Shown: piece by piece, positions 18,361-27,088 of the stretch
How positions within the stretch are numbered: position 1 is the stretch's first letter
How the letters are laid out: each line of letters opens with the position of its first letter
NCBI GenBank assembly: GCA_037045435.1
Contig: JBAOID010000003.1
Location: 310,001 to 374,000 of the forward strand
Origin: CBDUEF01 sp018063485
GTDB lineage: Bacteria > Pseudomonadota > Alphaproteobacteria > Rhodobacterales > Rhodobacteraceae
DNA: 64,000 nt
Direction of reading: 5' to 3'
Notes under the pieces: model-generated
What the model saw: the letters and a program-made list of their open reading frames with translations, nothing else
Told to the model about the DNA's origin: nothing
Database searches by the model: none
Program-made: the position numbers and the translations under genes

Positions 18361-19400
18361 TGAAAGCCGATGCGATGCAAGATGAGTGGTGGCGGCCGCA
18401 AAATCATGCGGACAGGCGCGGGGTGTTGTTGGCGCGCAACCGGATTCAGGCGGGGATGCGGGCCTGGCTGGGGGAGCGTGAGTTTCTGGAGGTGGATGCG
18501 GGGGCCCTGGTAGTGAGCCCGGGCAATGAGGCGCATCTGCACGGTTTTGCGACACAGGCGATCGGCAATGATGGGGTGGGGCGGCAGATGTATCTGCACA
18601 CCAGCCCGGAATTTGCGATGAAAAAGCTGCTGGCGGCGGGCGAGCGGCGGATATTTTCGCTTCGCGCATGTCTGGCGCAACCGTGAGCGGGGGGCTTTGC
18701 ACAGTCCCGAGTTTACCATGCTGGAGTGGTATCGGGTGGGCGAGGGCTATGAGGTGCTGATGGCGGATGTGATGTCTTTGTTGCGGATCGCCGGGGGGCA
18801 GTTGCAGTTTCGCGGGCGGGTCTGTGATCTGGCGTTGGAACCAGAGCGGATTTCGGTGGCCGCAGCGTTTCAGCGCTATGCCGGGGTGGATTTGCTGGCA
18901 AGTATGGATGCCGAGGGGCAGGGCAGGCCGCAGGTTCTGGCCGGACAGTTGGGCGAGATCGGGCTGCGGGTGGCCGAAGATGACACCTGGTCGGATATGG
19001 TGGCGCGGGTCTTGGGCGAGCGGGTCGAGCCGCATCTGGGCAATGGTCGGGTGACGATTCTGGATGAGTACCCGGCTGCCGAGGCGGCGCTTGGCACGGC
19101 GCTGTGGGCATGATCGCCGCGTGGCCGAGCGGTTCGAGGTTTACGCCTGCGGGGTGGAACTGGCCAACGGCTTTGGCGAGTTGACCGATGCGGGCGAGCA
19201 GCGCCGTCGGTTTGAGGCCGAGATGGCCGAAAAGGCGCGGGTTTACGGCGAGACTTATCCGCTGGATGAGGACTTTCTGGCGGCTCTGGAGATCATGCCC
19301 GAGGCAAGTCGGGATCGCGCTGGGCTTTGACCGGGTGGTGATGATGGCGACGGGAGCCGCACGGATAGATGATGTGATCTGGACGCCGGTGGCGCGGTAA
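18361..19400 (+). CDS. epmA: EF-P--(R)-beta-lysine ligase (three frameshifts)
   Basis: A class II lysyl-tRNA synthetase paralogue lacking the anticodon domain, which ligates beta-lysine to EF-P. Visible pieces are YLHTSPEFAMKKLL (motif 2 region), FAHVWRNRERGALHSPEFTMLEW, VAERFEVYACGVELANGF and the motif 3 GIALGFDRVVMMA. The frame breaks at about 18660 (extra C), about 19107 (one extra base or two missing) and about 19310 (extra C); after correction one protein of about 346 residues results. Each break is repaired by a one-base change, so error is more likely than decay. The start ATG at 18361 reads MKADAMQDEWW; ATG 18376 is possible. Divergent from efp, its substrate gene; no epmB is in the window. 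Confidence 0.82.
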
Positions 19401-19481
19401 GCGGCCAATTGCGACCATGAATTGCGGGAAATGTGCGAAATCGACCTTTCCCCCGGCGGCGGGCTTGGCTACGACTGGGCT

Positions 19482-20147
19482 ATGAAATGGACGATCCCAA
19501 ATACGCTGACGTTTGTGCGACTGCTGGCGGCGCCGGGTGTGGCGGTGATGTTCTTGTATTTCCACCGGCCCTGGGCGGATTGGTTTGCGCTGACGCTGTT
19601 TGTGGGTGCGGCGATCACCGATTGGTTTGACGGCTATCTGGCGCGGTTGTGGAAGCAGGAAAGCAAGTTTGGCGCGATGCTGGACCCGATTGCCGACAAG
19701 GCGATGGTGGTGATCGCGATCATGGTCTTGACCGGGTATTCGGGGATGAACCCTTGGTTGATCCTGCCTGCGACGGTGATCTTGTTTCGGGAAGTCTTTG
19801 TGTCGGGTCTGCGCGAATTTCTGGGGGCGAAGTCGGGCAAATTGCAGGTGACTCGGCTGGCAAAGTGGAAAACCACGGCGCAGATGGTTGCGATTGCGGT
19901 GCTGTTTCTGGGCACCGGGTTGGAATATCTGAACGGGGTGGCGATGCAGAACATGACACCTGATCAATATGCCGACGCTGTGGCGCAGGGTTTGGCCGAT
20001 CCGATCCGGGCCTGTGGCAAACGCGATTGTGCATCGCTTGCCGGGGACGTAGGCTTGGTGTTGATGTGGGTGGCGGCTTTGCTGACGGCTATCACTGGCT
20101 GGGAATATTTCCGCAAGGCGGGGCCGTTCCTGAAGGAGGATCCATGA
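19482..20147 (+). CDS. pgsA: CDP-diacylglycerol--glycerol-3-phosphate 3-phosphatidyltransferase
   Basis: Membrane enzyme making phosphatidylglycerol phosphate from CDP-diacylglycerol. The CDP-alcohol phosphotransferase motif spans DWFDGYLARLWKQESKFG plus MLDPIADK, with all the acidic residues in place. Several hydrophobic helices surround it. Start at ATG 19482 (MKWTIPNTLTFVRLL) gives 221 residues, a normal length; the frame is open upstream but the extension is not conserved-looking. The stop overlaps the moaD start as ATGA, so pgsA, moaD and moaE form one operon. A stretch near residues 160-190 (MQNMTPDQYADAVAQG) is longer than in the E. coli enzyme. Confidence 0.92.
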   Translation: MKWTIPNTLTFVRLLAAPGVAVMFLYFHRPWADWFALTLFVGAAITDWFDGYLARLWKQESKFGAMLDPIADKAMVVIAIMVLTGYSGMNPWLILPATVILFREVFVSGLREFLGAKSGKLQVTRLAKWKTTAQMVAIAVLFLGTGLEYLNGVAMQNMTPDQYADAVAQGLADPIRACGKRDCASLAGDVGLVLMWVAALLTAITGWEYFRKAGPFLKEDP

Positions 20148-20392
20148 TCGAAGTGATCTATTTTGCCTGGGTTCGCGAGCGGATCGGAGTGCCGCGCGAA
20201 ACCATCGCGACAAATGCGGCGACTGTGGCCGAGTTGATCGACGAATTGCGGGCACGAGACGAGCGCTATGCGCTGGCGTTCGGGGATTTGGCCTCACTTC
20301 GGGTGGCGTTGGATCAGGAATTGGCGGGATTTGATGCAGCTTTGGCCGGGGTGCGGGAAGTGGCGTTCTTTCCGCCGATGACGGGGGGCTAA
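20144..20392 (+). CDS. moaD: Molybdopterin synthase sulfur carrier subunit MoaD
   Basis: An 82-residue ubiquitin-fold protein ending in the essential Gly-Gly (FFPPMTGG), which is adenylated and thiocarboxylated to donate sulfur for molybdopterin formation. Start MIEVIYFAWVRERIG is preceded by AAGGAGGA. The ATG overlaps the pgsA stop, and the moaE ATG follows three bases after the stop, consistent with co-translation of the two synthase subunits. Confidence 0.93.
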   Translation: MIEVIYFAWVRERIGVPRETIATNAATVAELIDELRARDERYALAFGDLASLRVALDQELAGFDAALAGVREVAFFPPMTGG

Positions 20393-20395
20393 CCC

Positions 20396-20839
20396 ATGTC
20401 GCAGGTGCGCGTTCAGGCTGCGCCGTTTGATGCGGGGGCCGAGGCCAATCTGTTTTCGGGCAGCGTTGCGGGCGCGGGGGCGGTGGTAACCTTTACCGGC
20501 CTTGTGCGCGACAATGGCGGCGCTTTGGCGGCGATGGAGATCGAGCATTATCCCGGCATGACCGAAAAGGCGATTGCGGCGATGGCGGATCAGGCCGTGG
20601 CGCGTTGGTCTTTGGTGGGGGCCTTGGTCATTCACCGCTACGGCCGGCTGCATCCGAAAGAGCCGATCATGATGGTGGCCACGGCGGCGCGGCATCGGGC
20701 GGATGCTTTCGCGGCGGCCGAATTCCTGATGGATTATCTGAAATCGCGGGCACCGTTTTGGAAGAAAGAGCTGACCGCTGACGGGGCCGAATGGGTTGCC
20801 GCGCGCGATGAGGATGAGGCGGCGCTGGGCCGCTGGTAG
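20396..20839 (+). CDS. moaE: Molybdopterin synthase catalytic subunit MoaE
   Basis: A 147-residue large subunit of molybdopterin synthase, converting precursor Z (cPMP) to molybdopterin together with MoaD. Conserved elements visible are TFTGLVRDN, ALVIHRYGRLHPKEPIMMVA, RADAFAAAEFLMDYLKSRAPFWKKE with the catalytic lysines. Directly downstream of moaD. It ends one base before the convergent P1 peptidase stop. Confidence 0.95.
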   Translation: MSQVRVQAAPFDAGAEANLFSGSVAGAGAVVTFTGLVRDNGGALAAMEIEHYPGMTEKAIAAMADQAVARWSLVGALVIHRYGRLHPKEPIMMVATAARHRADAFAAAEFLMDYLKSRAPFWKKELTADGAEWVAARDEDEAALGRW

Positions 20840-20840
20840 G

Positions 20841-21833
20841 CTATTTCTTGTAAAGCGATTGCCATGTCGGTTGCAAATCGCCCGGCAATGGCGTGGCGGC
20901 AAAGACCGCCCTTGCGATGGCGCGGGCCAGACAGATCGCCGCGGCGTGGCCGATCTGAAAGCTGTCGGTGATGGGATCGGTCAGCGGTTTTTCCCCGGAT
21001 GCGCTGGCAAAGACCAGATCGCCATCCAGCAAAGTATGCGACGGCACGATGGCGCGGGCCATGCCATCATGGGCAGCGGTGGCCATGCGTTGTGCTGCGG
21101 CTTGGGTGAGGTCGGCGTCGGTGGCGACAATGGCGATGGTGGTGGCCTCGCCCATGCGTTTGGCAGGAATGGGGGCGGTTGACGCGGCGGGCTCCTGGCA
21201 GATGCCCCTGCCGCCGAATTCGTTGTCGCGCTCCCACGGGGCGGCCCAGAATTGGCCGTGTGGCCCGGTGGTCACCGCGCCCAGGGCGTTGACGGCAACC
21301 AAAGCGCCGACGGTTAGTCCCGAGGGCAACACCAGCGAGGCCGAGCCAAGGCCGCCTTTGAGCCTGCCTGTCAGCGCACCGTAACCTGCGCCAATGCTGC
21401 CAAGGGCGAAATCGGGCGAGGCCAGATCAAAGGCGCGGCGGCCAAGATCGTAATAGGGGTTGCGCGGCCAGTCCTTGTTGCCGCCATTCAAGAGATCAAA
21501 CAGGATCGCACCCGGCACAATCGGCACGCGCTGATCGCCCACCGCAAAACCGCGACCGCTGGCACGCAAGCCGTCGGCCACGCCCGAACAAGCATCAAGC
21601 CCAAATGCCGAGCCGCCCGACAGCACCAGTGCATCAACCTGTTGCACCAGCCGGTCCGGGGCCAGAAGATCGGTTTCCCTTGTGCCGGGCGCGCCACCCA
21701 TCACCGAGACTGCGGCGGTAAAAGGGCGATCTGCCGTCAAGATGGTGCAACCTGACCGCAGGGTTTCGTCATGGGCATTGCCGATGCGAAGGCCCGAGAT
21801 GTCAGTGATCAGATTGCGCGGTCCGGGGTGCAT
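20841..21833 (-). CDS. P1 family peptidase (DmpA-like aminopeptidase)
   Basis: A 330-residue member of the DmpA/ornithine-acetyltransferase-like N-terminal nucleophile superfamily. Such proteins cleave themselves internally and act as aminopeptidases or on beta-peptides and amides. Family patterns: NLITDISGLRIGNAHD at the start, MGGAPGTRETDLL, LVLSGGSAFGLDA, GSIGAGYGALTG and VGALVAVNALGAV. The start ATG at 21833 (MHPGPRN) follows AGGAAAGG; an upstream ATG would extend into the divergent gene's region. Its natural substrate is unknown. It is divergent from the RAYT-like gene with almost no space between their possible starts. Confidence 0.88.
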   Translation of the reverse strand: MHPGPRNLITDISGLRIGNAHDETLRSGCTILTADRPFTAAVSVMGGAPGTRETDLLAPDRLVQQVDALVLSGGSAFGLDACSGVADGLRASGRGFAVGDQRVPIVPGAILFDLLNGGNKDWPRNPYYDLGRRAFDLASPDFALGSIGAGYGALTGRLKGGLGSASLVLPSGLTVGALVAVNALGAVTTGPHGQFWAAPWERDNEFGGRGICQEPAASTAPIPAKRMGEATTIAIVATDADLTQAAAQRMATAAHDGMARAIVPSHTLLDGDLVFASASGEKPLTDPITDSFQIGHAAAICLARAIARAVFAATPLPGDLQPTWQSLYKK

Positions 21834-21924
21834 TTGTGGCCTTTCCTGATTGCACATCATGGGCATGAAAGGGGATTTGAGCAAAGGGAGTAATTTTGGG
21901 CAAGATCTCAATCTGTTGTTAAGG

Positions 21925-22377
21925 ATGCGGCGGCAAGGTTGCGGGATGATATATTCCGATACCCCCCGATTCTTTACCCTTGGTCTTGCCGAGCGCGGCG
22001 ATGATCTGCTGTTGGCGCGGATCGACCGGCTGCGTGAGGCGCTGCGCGCCACTCAAGTTGAGCGACCCTTTGCGCTGCGGGCCTGGGTGGTGCTGCCCGA
22101 CCATCTGCATGTGATCTGGGCGCTGCCCGAAGGCGACTGCGATCATGCGGGCCGTTGGCGACAGATCAAGGCGCGGTTTTCAAGGGCGGTATCCCCGCGC
22201 AACCGCCGCGATGGGCTGTGGCTGCGTGGGTTTGCCGAGCGGGTTTTGCCAGACGAAGAGGCCGTTGCCACTCATATGGGGTTTTGCCGCAAGGATCCGG
22301 CGCTGCATGGATTTATCGCCGATGGGGCCGATTGGCGCTGGTCGTCGTTTTATCGGGGGCAGGTGCGCGCCAATTGA
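21925..22377 (+). CDS. REP-associated transposase-like protein (Y1/HUH family), likely inactive
   Basis: About 150 residues with the fold of REP-associated tyrosine transposases. The metal-binding HUH motif is in VVLPDHLHVIWALPEGD, and the family C-terminus DWRWSSF is present. The usual catalytic segment Y-I-x-x-N-P-V-x-x-G reads here as GFCRKDPALHGF, so the tyrosine appears replaced by Phe and Asn by Asp. The start is uncertain: ATG 21925 (MRRQGCGMIY) has AAGG immediately before it, ATG 21946 is possible, and ATG 21850 would overlap the divergent gene. I saw no clear REP hairpins next to it. Its stop abuts the zinc-ribbon gene stop. Confidence 0.75.
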   Translation: MRRQGCGMIYSDTPRFFTLGLAERGDDLLLARIDRLREALRATQVERPFALRAWVVLPDHLHVIWALPEGDCDHAGRWRQIKARFSRAVSPRNRRDGLWLRGFAERVLPDEEAVATHMGFCRKDPALHGFIADGADWRWSSFYRGQVRAN

Positions 22378-22707
22378 TCAGAAATCGAACAACTCGCTGA
22401 GAAAGCTGTCACGGCGTTTGCGTTTGCCTGTGCGGCTGTCGTCATCATGATCGTCGTGGCGATCATGGCTCTGATCGTTTGAGGGGCGGTCATTGAAGGG
22501 GCGGGAGTGATCCTGCCGTGGAGCGGCGCGGCCCGGTTCGATCAAGGTAACGGGGGTAGCGTTTGCCACCGGCGCGGCGGCGCGTTCAATGATCTTGTCC
22601 AGTTCGCCCCGGTCCAGCCAGACACCCCGGCATTTCGGGCAATAATCAATCTCGACACCGTTGCGGTCAGCCATGACCAAGGTTTCACCATCAATTGGGC
22701 AGCGCAT
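22378..22707 (-). CDS. Zinc-ribbon (TFIIB-type) protein
   Basis: A 109-residue protein with an N-terminal zinc ribbon, MRCPIDGETL followed by DYCPKCRGVWLDRGELDKI, typical of the zf-TFIIB family. The middle is disordered, rich in Asp, His and Arg, and the C-terminus is KRRDSFLSELFDF. The last residues, basic then hydrophobic-acidic, are a common ending in this family. AAGGAG precedes the ATG at 22707. Function is unknown; it may bind nucleic acid or protein. The frame continues upstream of the start without similarity. Confidence 0.85.
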   Translation of the reverse strand: MRCPIDGETLVMADRNGVEIDYCPKCRGVWLDRGELDKIIERAAAPVANATPVTLIEPGRAAPRQDHSRPFNDRPSNDQSHDRHDDHDDDSRTGKRKRRDSFLSELFDF

Positions 22708-22825
22708 GGGTAACTCCTTTGTGTTGTGCGGTGTTAAGATGGTGGTTGTGCTTTTACAGGCAAGTGCGCGGCATTGTCGCGCGGGGGCTTTTACCCTAGT
22801 TTGTGACAATGCGTGAAAGGAACTG

Positions 22826-23680
22826 ATGATGTCTGACGAAGCATATGTGCCGCCGAAGGTTTGGGTCTGGGAAGCGGGAACTGGCGGGCAATTTGCCAGC
22901 ATCAACCGCCCCGTTGCCGGGGCGACGCATGATAAAGACCTGCCGCGCGGCAAACACCCGTTTCAGCTCTATTCCATGGCGACGCCGAACGGGGTGAAGG
23001 TGACGATCCTGTTCGAAGAGCTGTTGGAGGCCGGGCACAAGGGCGCGGAATATGACGCCTGGCTGATAGATATCGGCAAAGGCGACCAGTTTGGTTCAGG
23101 CTTTGTAGCGGTTAACCCCAATTCGAAAATCCCGGCGCTGATGGATTATAGCGACAAAGACCAAGTCAGGCTGTTCGAATCCGGCTCGATCATGGTGCAT
23201 CTGGCCGAGAAATTCGGCGTGTTCTTGCCGAAATCGGGGCCTGAGCGCAGTGAGGTGTTGAACTGGCTGTTCTGGCAGATGGGTTCGGCACCGTTTGTCG
23301 GTGGTGGCTTTGGCCATTTTTTTGCCTATGCGCCGGAAAAGCTGGAATATCCGATCAACCGCTATGCGATGGAAACCAAGCGGCAGTTGGATGTGCTGGA
23401 TCGCCGGTTGGCCGAGGTGCCGTTCGTGGCGGGGCAGATCTATTCCATCGCGGATATGGCGATCTGGCCCTGGTATGGGGCGATGGTTCTGGGGCGCAGC
23501 TACGCCAATTCGGCCGAGTTCCTGGATGTGGGCATCTACAGGAATGTGCTGCGCTGGGCCAGCGCGATTGACGCGCGCCCGGCGGTGACGCGTGGACGGA
23601 TGGTGAACAAGAACTGGGGTGATGCATCCGAGCAACTTCCCGAGCGCCATTCTGCGGCAGATTTTGCAAGCAAGACCTAG
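22826..23680 (+). CDS. yghU: Glutathione-dependent disulfide-bond oxidoreductase (YghU-like GST)
   Basis: A 284-residue glutathione S-transferase superfamily protein. The N-terminal thioredoxin-like domain has the YghU features RPVAGATHDKDLPRGKHPFQLYS, GVKVTILFEEL and NPNSKIPALMD, with the glutathione-binding FESGSIMVHLAEKF. The helical C-terminal domain has VAGQIYSIADMAIWPWYG. The YghU subgroup binds two glutathiones and reduces disulfides such as 2-hydroxyethyl disulfide. ATG 22826 and 22829 are both possible; GGAA is upstream. The protein is cytoplasmic. It is monocistronic as far as visible, 127 bp upstream of the L,D-transpeptidase gene. Confidence 0.9.
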   Translation: MMSDEAYVPPKVWVWEAGTGGQFASINRPVAGATHDKDLPRGKHPFQLYSMATPNGVKVTILFEELLEAGHKGAEYDAWLIDIGKGDQFGSGFVAVNPNSKIPALMDYSDKDQVRLFESGSIMVHLAEKFGVFLPKSGPERSEVLNWLFWQMGSAPFVGGGFGHFFAYAPEKLEYPINRYAMETKRQLDVLDRRLAEVPFVAGQIYSIADMAIWPWYGAMVLGRSYANSAEFLDVGIYRNVLRWASAIDARPAVTRGRMVNKNWGDASEQLPERHSAADFASKT

Positions 23681-23807
23681 CCAAAACCTGGTGAACGACG
23701 TGCCACGCCTGCGCATTTTCTTGCGCAGCCTGGTCCCATGGGGGTTGACGACAGGGGGGCTAAACGCGCTAGGTGCAGGCTGTTTCCATAAAATCCGAGT
23801 CTTTCCC

Positions 23808-24707
23808 GTGACATATCCTCTTCTGCGTCTGCTGCCCGTTCTGGCCTTGTCGGCTCTTGCCGCCTGTAGCGGAGAACCCAAAGAAGTGGCCCCGCCTGTG
23901 GTGGTTGCCGGTTATGAAGCGATCGAGGATGACGGCAAGCTGATCGAGGCGGTTGATCCAAAGCTGTTGGACGCGGACCGTGCGCGGGCCGAAGTGGCCT
24001 ACAATGGTAATGAGGCACCGGGGACGATTGTGGTCGATACCCATGCGCGCAAACTTTATCTGGTGGAAGAGGGCGGCCGTGCCACGCGTTATGCGGTGGC
24101 GGTCGGTCGTGAGGGGTTGTCGTTTCGCGGCAATGGCGTGATCGGCCGCAAGGCGATGTGGCCAAGCTGGCAACCGACGGCAAATATGGTGCGCTCGCGC
24201 CCGGACATGTATGCGCAATATGCGGGCGGTTTGCCGGGCGGATTGGAGAATCCATTGGGCGCGCGGGCGCTCTATTTGTATCGCGGCGGCCGCGACACCA
24301 TGTTCCGCATCCATGGCACCATTCAGAACGAATCCATCGGCCACGCCACTTCGGCAGGCTGTATCCGGCTTTTCAACCAGGATGCCATGCAGCTTTACGA
24401 CCGCATAGAGCCAGGTGCTGCGGTAAAGGTGCGAACGCTGGAGGAAAGCCTTGCGATCGAGGGCCCCTATATGGATGACGCCTATGGCCGCGCGGTGCCG
24501 GATACGCCCGAGAATCAGGCTCGCAAGGAAGCGGATATCTTGAAAATTGCCGCTGAAGAGCGGATCAAAGCAGAAAACGCGGCTTTGCTCGCCGAGAAAG
24601 CCGCCAAAGAGGCCGCCAAGGCTGACAAAAAGCGGCTTTCGGCCTGCAAGCGCCAAGGTATCAGCGCCGAGGATTGCCCGGCACTGGATCCGGTTGCGGC
24701 TATGTGA
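23808..24707 (+). CDS. L,D-transpeptidase lipoprotein (YkuD domain)
   Basis: A 299-residue envelope protein that would form 3-3 peptidoglycan cross-links or attach proteins to murein. A GTG start (MTYPLLRLLPVLALSALAAC) gives a lipoprotein signal with lipobox LAAC, Cys about residue 20. The catalytic domain runs from GTIVVDTHARKLYLVEEGG to the active-site segment HGTIQNESIGHATSAGCIRL. The usual S-H-G-C is S-A-G-C here, but Cys and Arg are kept. The C-terminus is a charged Lys/Ala-rich helix (about residues 235-285). ATG and other starts further upstream overlap the previous gene. The 3' end overlaps the convergent cupin gene by 8 bp. Confidence 0.87.
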   Translation: MTYPLLRLLPVLALSALAACSGEPKEVAPPVVVAGYEAIEDDGKLIEAVDPKLLDADRARAEVAYNGNEAPGTIVVDTHARKLYLVEEGGRATRYAVAVGREGLSFRGNGVIGRKAMWPSWQPTANMVRSRPDMYAQYAGGLPGGLENPLGARALYLYRGGRDTMFRIHGTIQNESIGHATSAGCIRLFNQDAMQLYDRIEPGAAVKVRTLEESLAIEGPYMDDAYGRAVPDTPENQARKEADILKIAAEERIKAENAALLAEKAAKEAAKADKKRLSACKRQGISAEDCPALDPVAAM

Positions 24708-25041
24708 TCACCACATAGTCCTTGAGGGTGGTCTCAACCACCTCCCAAGTGCCAGACAGGCCGGGGCGCAGCACATAGCTGTCTCCGGCCTTCAGGTTGG
24801 TGATGGTACCTTCCGAGTCGGTCAGGATCGAATGGCCGGACAGGATATGGAAATACTCCCACTCGGTATAGCTGACCCGCCATTTGCCTGGGGTGGACTG
24901 CCACATTCCGCAAAAGATATTGCCGCGTTCCTCGACGGGCCATGAACTGTGAACCGGATCGCCGGCAAGCAGTTTGGCTGCATCGGGGCGTGAGATTTCA
25001 GGGCTGATGCCGGATTGGGCGACGCGGGTTGGGTTCGACAT
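24700..25041 (-). CDS. Cupin domain protein
   Basis: A 113-residue single-domain cupin. Family pattern SSWPVEERGNIFCGMWQSTPGKWRV is followed by WEYFHILSGHSILTD and GDSYVLRPGLSGTWEV, matching the DUF861/ureidoglycine-aminohydrolase-like small cupins often annotated as (S)-ureidoglycine aminohydrolase cupin domain. The metal-binding His/Glu pattern is reduced to one histidine cluster. Function is unknown. AGGAG lies upstream of the ATG at 25041, divergent from panB. Confidence 0.8.
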   Translation of the reverse strand: MSNPTRVAQSGISPEISRPDAAKLLAGDPVHSSWPVEERGNIFCGMWQSTPGKWRVSYTEWEYFHILSGHSILTDSEGTITNLKAGDSYVLRPGLSGTWEVVETTLKDYVVIT

Positions 25042-25186
25042 GGGGACTCCTGTTACTTTGCCCCAGAGTTGGGGTAACTGCCCCGGCGGTCAAGCCTTTG
25101 GTGCTGCAATGCAGCGCAAGAATCTTGCGGATGCGCTGGCAATATGCCCATATAGGCCGCGATTGGGTAGCAACGAGGCCAAAACG

Positions 25187-26020
25187 ATGAGTGCAACCTC
25201 TGCAGTTCGGGCGGTGTTGCCCCCAGATATCCGGGCGCGCAAGGGCAGCGCACCTTTGGTGGTGTTGACCGCCTATACCACCCCCGGCGCGCGGCTGGTC
25301 GATGCGCATTGCGACATTGCACTGGTTGGCGATTTGGTGGGGATGGTGCTGCATGGGATGCCTTCAACCCTTGGCGTGACCATGGAGATGATGATCCTGC
25401 ATGGGCGTTCGGTGGTAAAGGGGCTGACGCGCGCGATGGCCGTGATCGACATGCCCTTTGGCAGTTATGAGGAAAGCCCACAGCAGGCCTATCGCAATGC
25501 CGCGCGGCTGATGGCGGAAACCGGCGCGCCAGCGGTCAAGCTGGAGGGCGGCGCACATATGATGGAAACGATCGCGTTTCTCGTGGCGCGGGGTGTGCCG
25601 GTGATGGCGCATATCGGTCTGACGCCGCAATCGGTGAACACACTTGGCGGCTATATTGTGGTGGGCCGTGAGGGCGAGGCTGACCGGGTGATGGAGGATG
25701 CGCGCGCGGTTGAAGCCGCAGGGGCGTTTGCCGTGGTGTTGGAAAAGGTGCCGATAGGTCTGGCGGCGCGGATCACGCAAAGCCTTGAAATTCCGACGAT
25801 TGGTATCGGGGCCGGAGTGCAGTGCGACGGGCAGGTGTTGGTGATTGACGATATGCTGGGCCTGTTCACCGAGTTTCGCCCGAAATTCGTGAAACGCTAT
25901 GCCGAATTGGGGCGCTTGGCGGATGAGGCGATTGCGGCCTATGCGGCGGAGGTGCGCAGCAGGGCGTTTCCCGCCGAGGAGCATTCCTTCGCCGATGTGC
26001 TGAAAGGCACAAGATCTTGA
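25187..26020 (+). CDS. panB: 3-methyl-2-oxobutanoate hydroxymethyltransferase
   Basis: First committed enzyme of pantothenate synthesis, transferring a hydroxymethyl group from methylene-tetrahydrofolate to 2-oxoisovalerate. TIM-barrel motifs seen: VLTAYTTPGARLVDAH, LVGDLVGMVLHG, DMPFGSYEES, VKLEGG and PTIGIGAGVQCDGQVLV. Start ATG 25187 with GAGG upstream gives 277 residues, the normal size; the frame is open upstream without similarity. The stop TGA overlaps the TTG start of panC (TTGA), so the two genes are translationally coupled. Confidence 0.95.
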   Translation: MSATSAVRAVLPPDIRARKGSAPLVVLTAYTTPGARLVDAHCDIALVGDLVGMVLHGMPSTLGVTMEMMILHGRSVVKGLTRAMAVIDMPFGSYEESPQQAYRNAARLMAETGAPAVKLEGGAHMMETIAFLVARGVPVMAHIGLTPQSVNTLGGYIVVGREGEADRVMEDARAVEAAGAFAVVLEKVPIGLAARITQSLEIPTIGIGAGVQCDGQVLVIDDMLGLFTEFRPKFVKRYAELGRLADEAIAAYAAEVRSRAFPAEEHSFADVLKGTRS

Positions 26021-26856
26021 CGCCGATTGTGCGGACGGTGGCCCAATTGCGCGCGCTTGTGCGCGGCTGGAAGGCCGAGGGCGCGATTGTGGGCGTGGTG
26101 CCGACGATGGGCGCGCTGCATGACGGGCATCTGAGCCTTGCGCGCGCAGCCAGAGTCGAGTGTGAGCGGGTGATCGTGACGATTTTCGTCAACCCGATGC
26201 AGTTCAACAACCCCGAGGATCTGAAGAAATATCCGCGCACCGAAGCGGCGGATGCGGCGCTGTTGGCGACGGTGCCGGTGGATGTGATCTTTGCGCCGCC
26301 GGTGGCGGAGGTTTACCCCGAAGCCTTCGGCTCGGTCGTCAGCGTGGCAGGCGTGTCCGAGCCGCTGGAAGGCCGGATGCGGCCGGGGCATTTTGACGGT
26401 GTGGCGACGGTGGTGACCAAGCTGTTTGGCATGAGCATGGCTGATCGGGGCTATTTCGGGCAAAAGGACTGGCAGCAATTGCAGGTGGTGCAAAAGCTGG
26501 TGGCTGATCTTAATCTGGCCGTAACGGTCGTTGGTTGTGAGACGATCCGCGAGGCCGATGGGTTGGCGATGAGTTCGCGCAACCTGCGTCTTGGGGATGA
26601 TGCGCGGGCCAAGGCTCCGGTGCTCTATGCCGCGATTTCTGCGGCTGCCGAAGATATCCGTTCGGGGCAATCGGACCGTATGGCGATCCGAGAAGCCGCT
26701 GAAAAGATGCGTGCGGCGGGCTTCGAGCGAGTGGAATATATCGAATTGCGCGATTCCGCGAGTTTGCTGCCTTCGGATGATCCTGCACGCCCGCGCAGAA
26801 TGTTGGCGGCGGCTTGGCTGGACGGTGTGCGCTTGATCGACAATATTCCGGTTTGA
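26017..26856 (+). CDS. panC: Pantoate--beta-alanine ligase
   Basis: A 279-residue pantothenate synthetase that condenses pantoate and beta-alanine with ATP. The HIGH-like motif is PTMGALHDGHLSL, with FVNPMQFN, GHFDGVATVVTKLF, YFGQKDWQQL and the KMSKS-like MSSRN. The start is TTG inside the TTGA overlap with panB, reading MTPIVRTVAQLRA. No panD is present in the window. The 232 bp after the stop hold no gene I can support. Confidence 0.95.
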   Translation: MTPIVRTVAQLRALVRGWKAEGAIVGVVPTMGALHDGHLSLARAARVECERVIVTIFVNPMQFNNPEDLKKYPRTEAADAALLATVPVDVIFAPPVAEVYPEAFGSVVSVAGVSEPLEGRMRPGHFDGVATVVTKLFGMSMADRGYFGQKDWQQLQVVQKLVADLNLAVTVVGCETIREADGLAMSSRNLRLGDDARAKAPVLYAAISAAAEDIRSGQSDRMAIREAAEKMRAAGFERVEYIELRDSASLLPSDDPARPRRMLAAAWLDGVRLIDNIPV

Positions 26857-27088
26857 CACCTGCAAGCGCGGACATGCCGCTCTGATCTCGCGATCCCCGA
26901 CGGGTTCGCTGCGGGCGTGGCGATAAGGGCTTGGCGGCGAGGGGCAATTTCGGCAAGTATTGCAGGATCGGCCATGGGATCAGAGTGCCGCGCCTTTGGG
27001 TGCGGGCAATGCGAATTCTCGGGGTCCAAGTGATGTAAGTAGCAGTAACATGCCTATATCAGGGCAGTTCATTCCAACGGAGGGTCGT

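Noticed and set aside
26857..27088. Possible small gene between panC and the operon
   Set aside because: A minus-strand frame gives a short basic peptide of no recognised family and overlaps panC; no convincing ribosome binding site.
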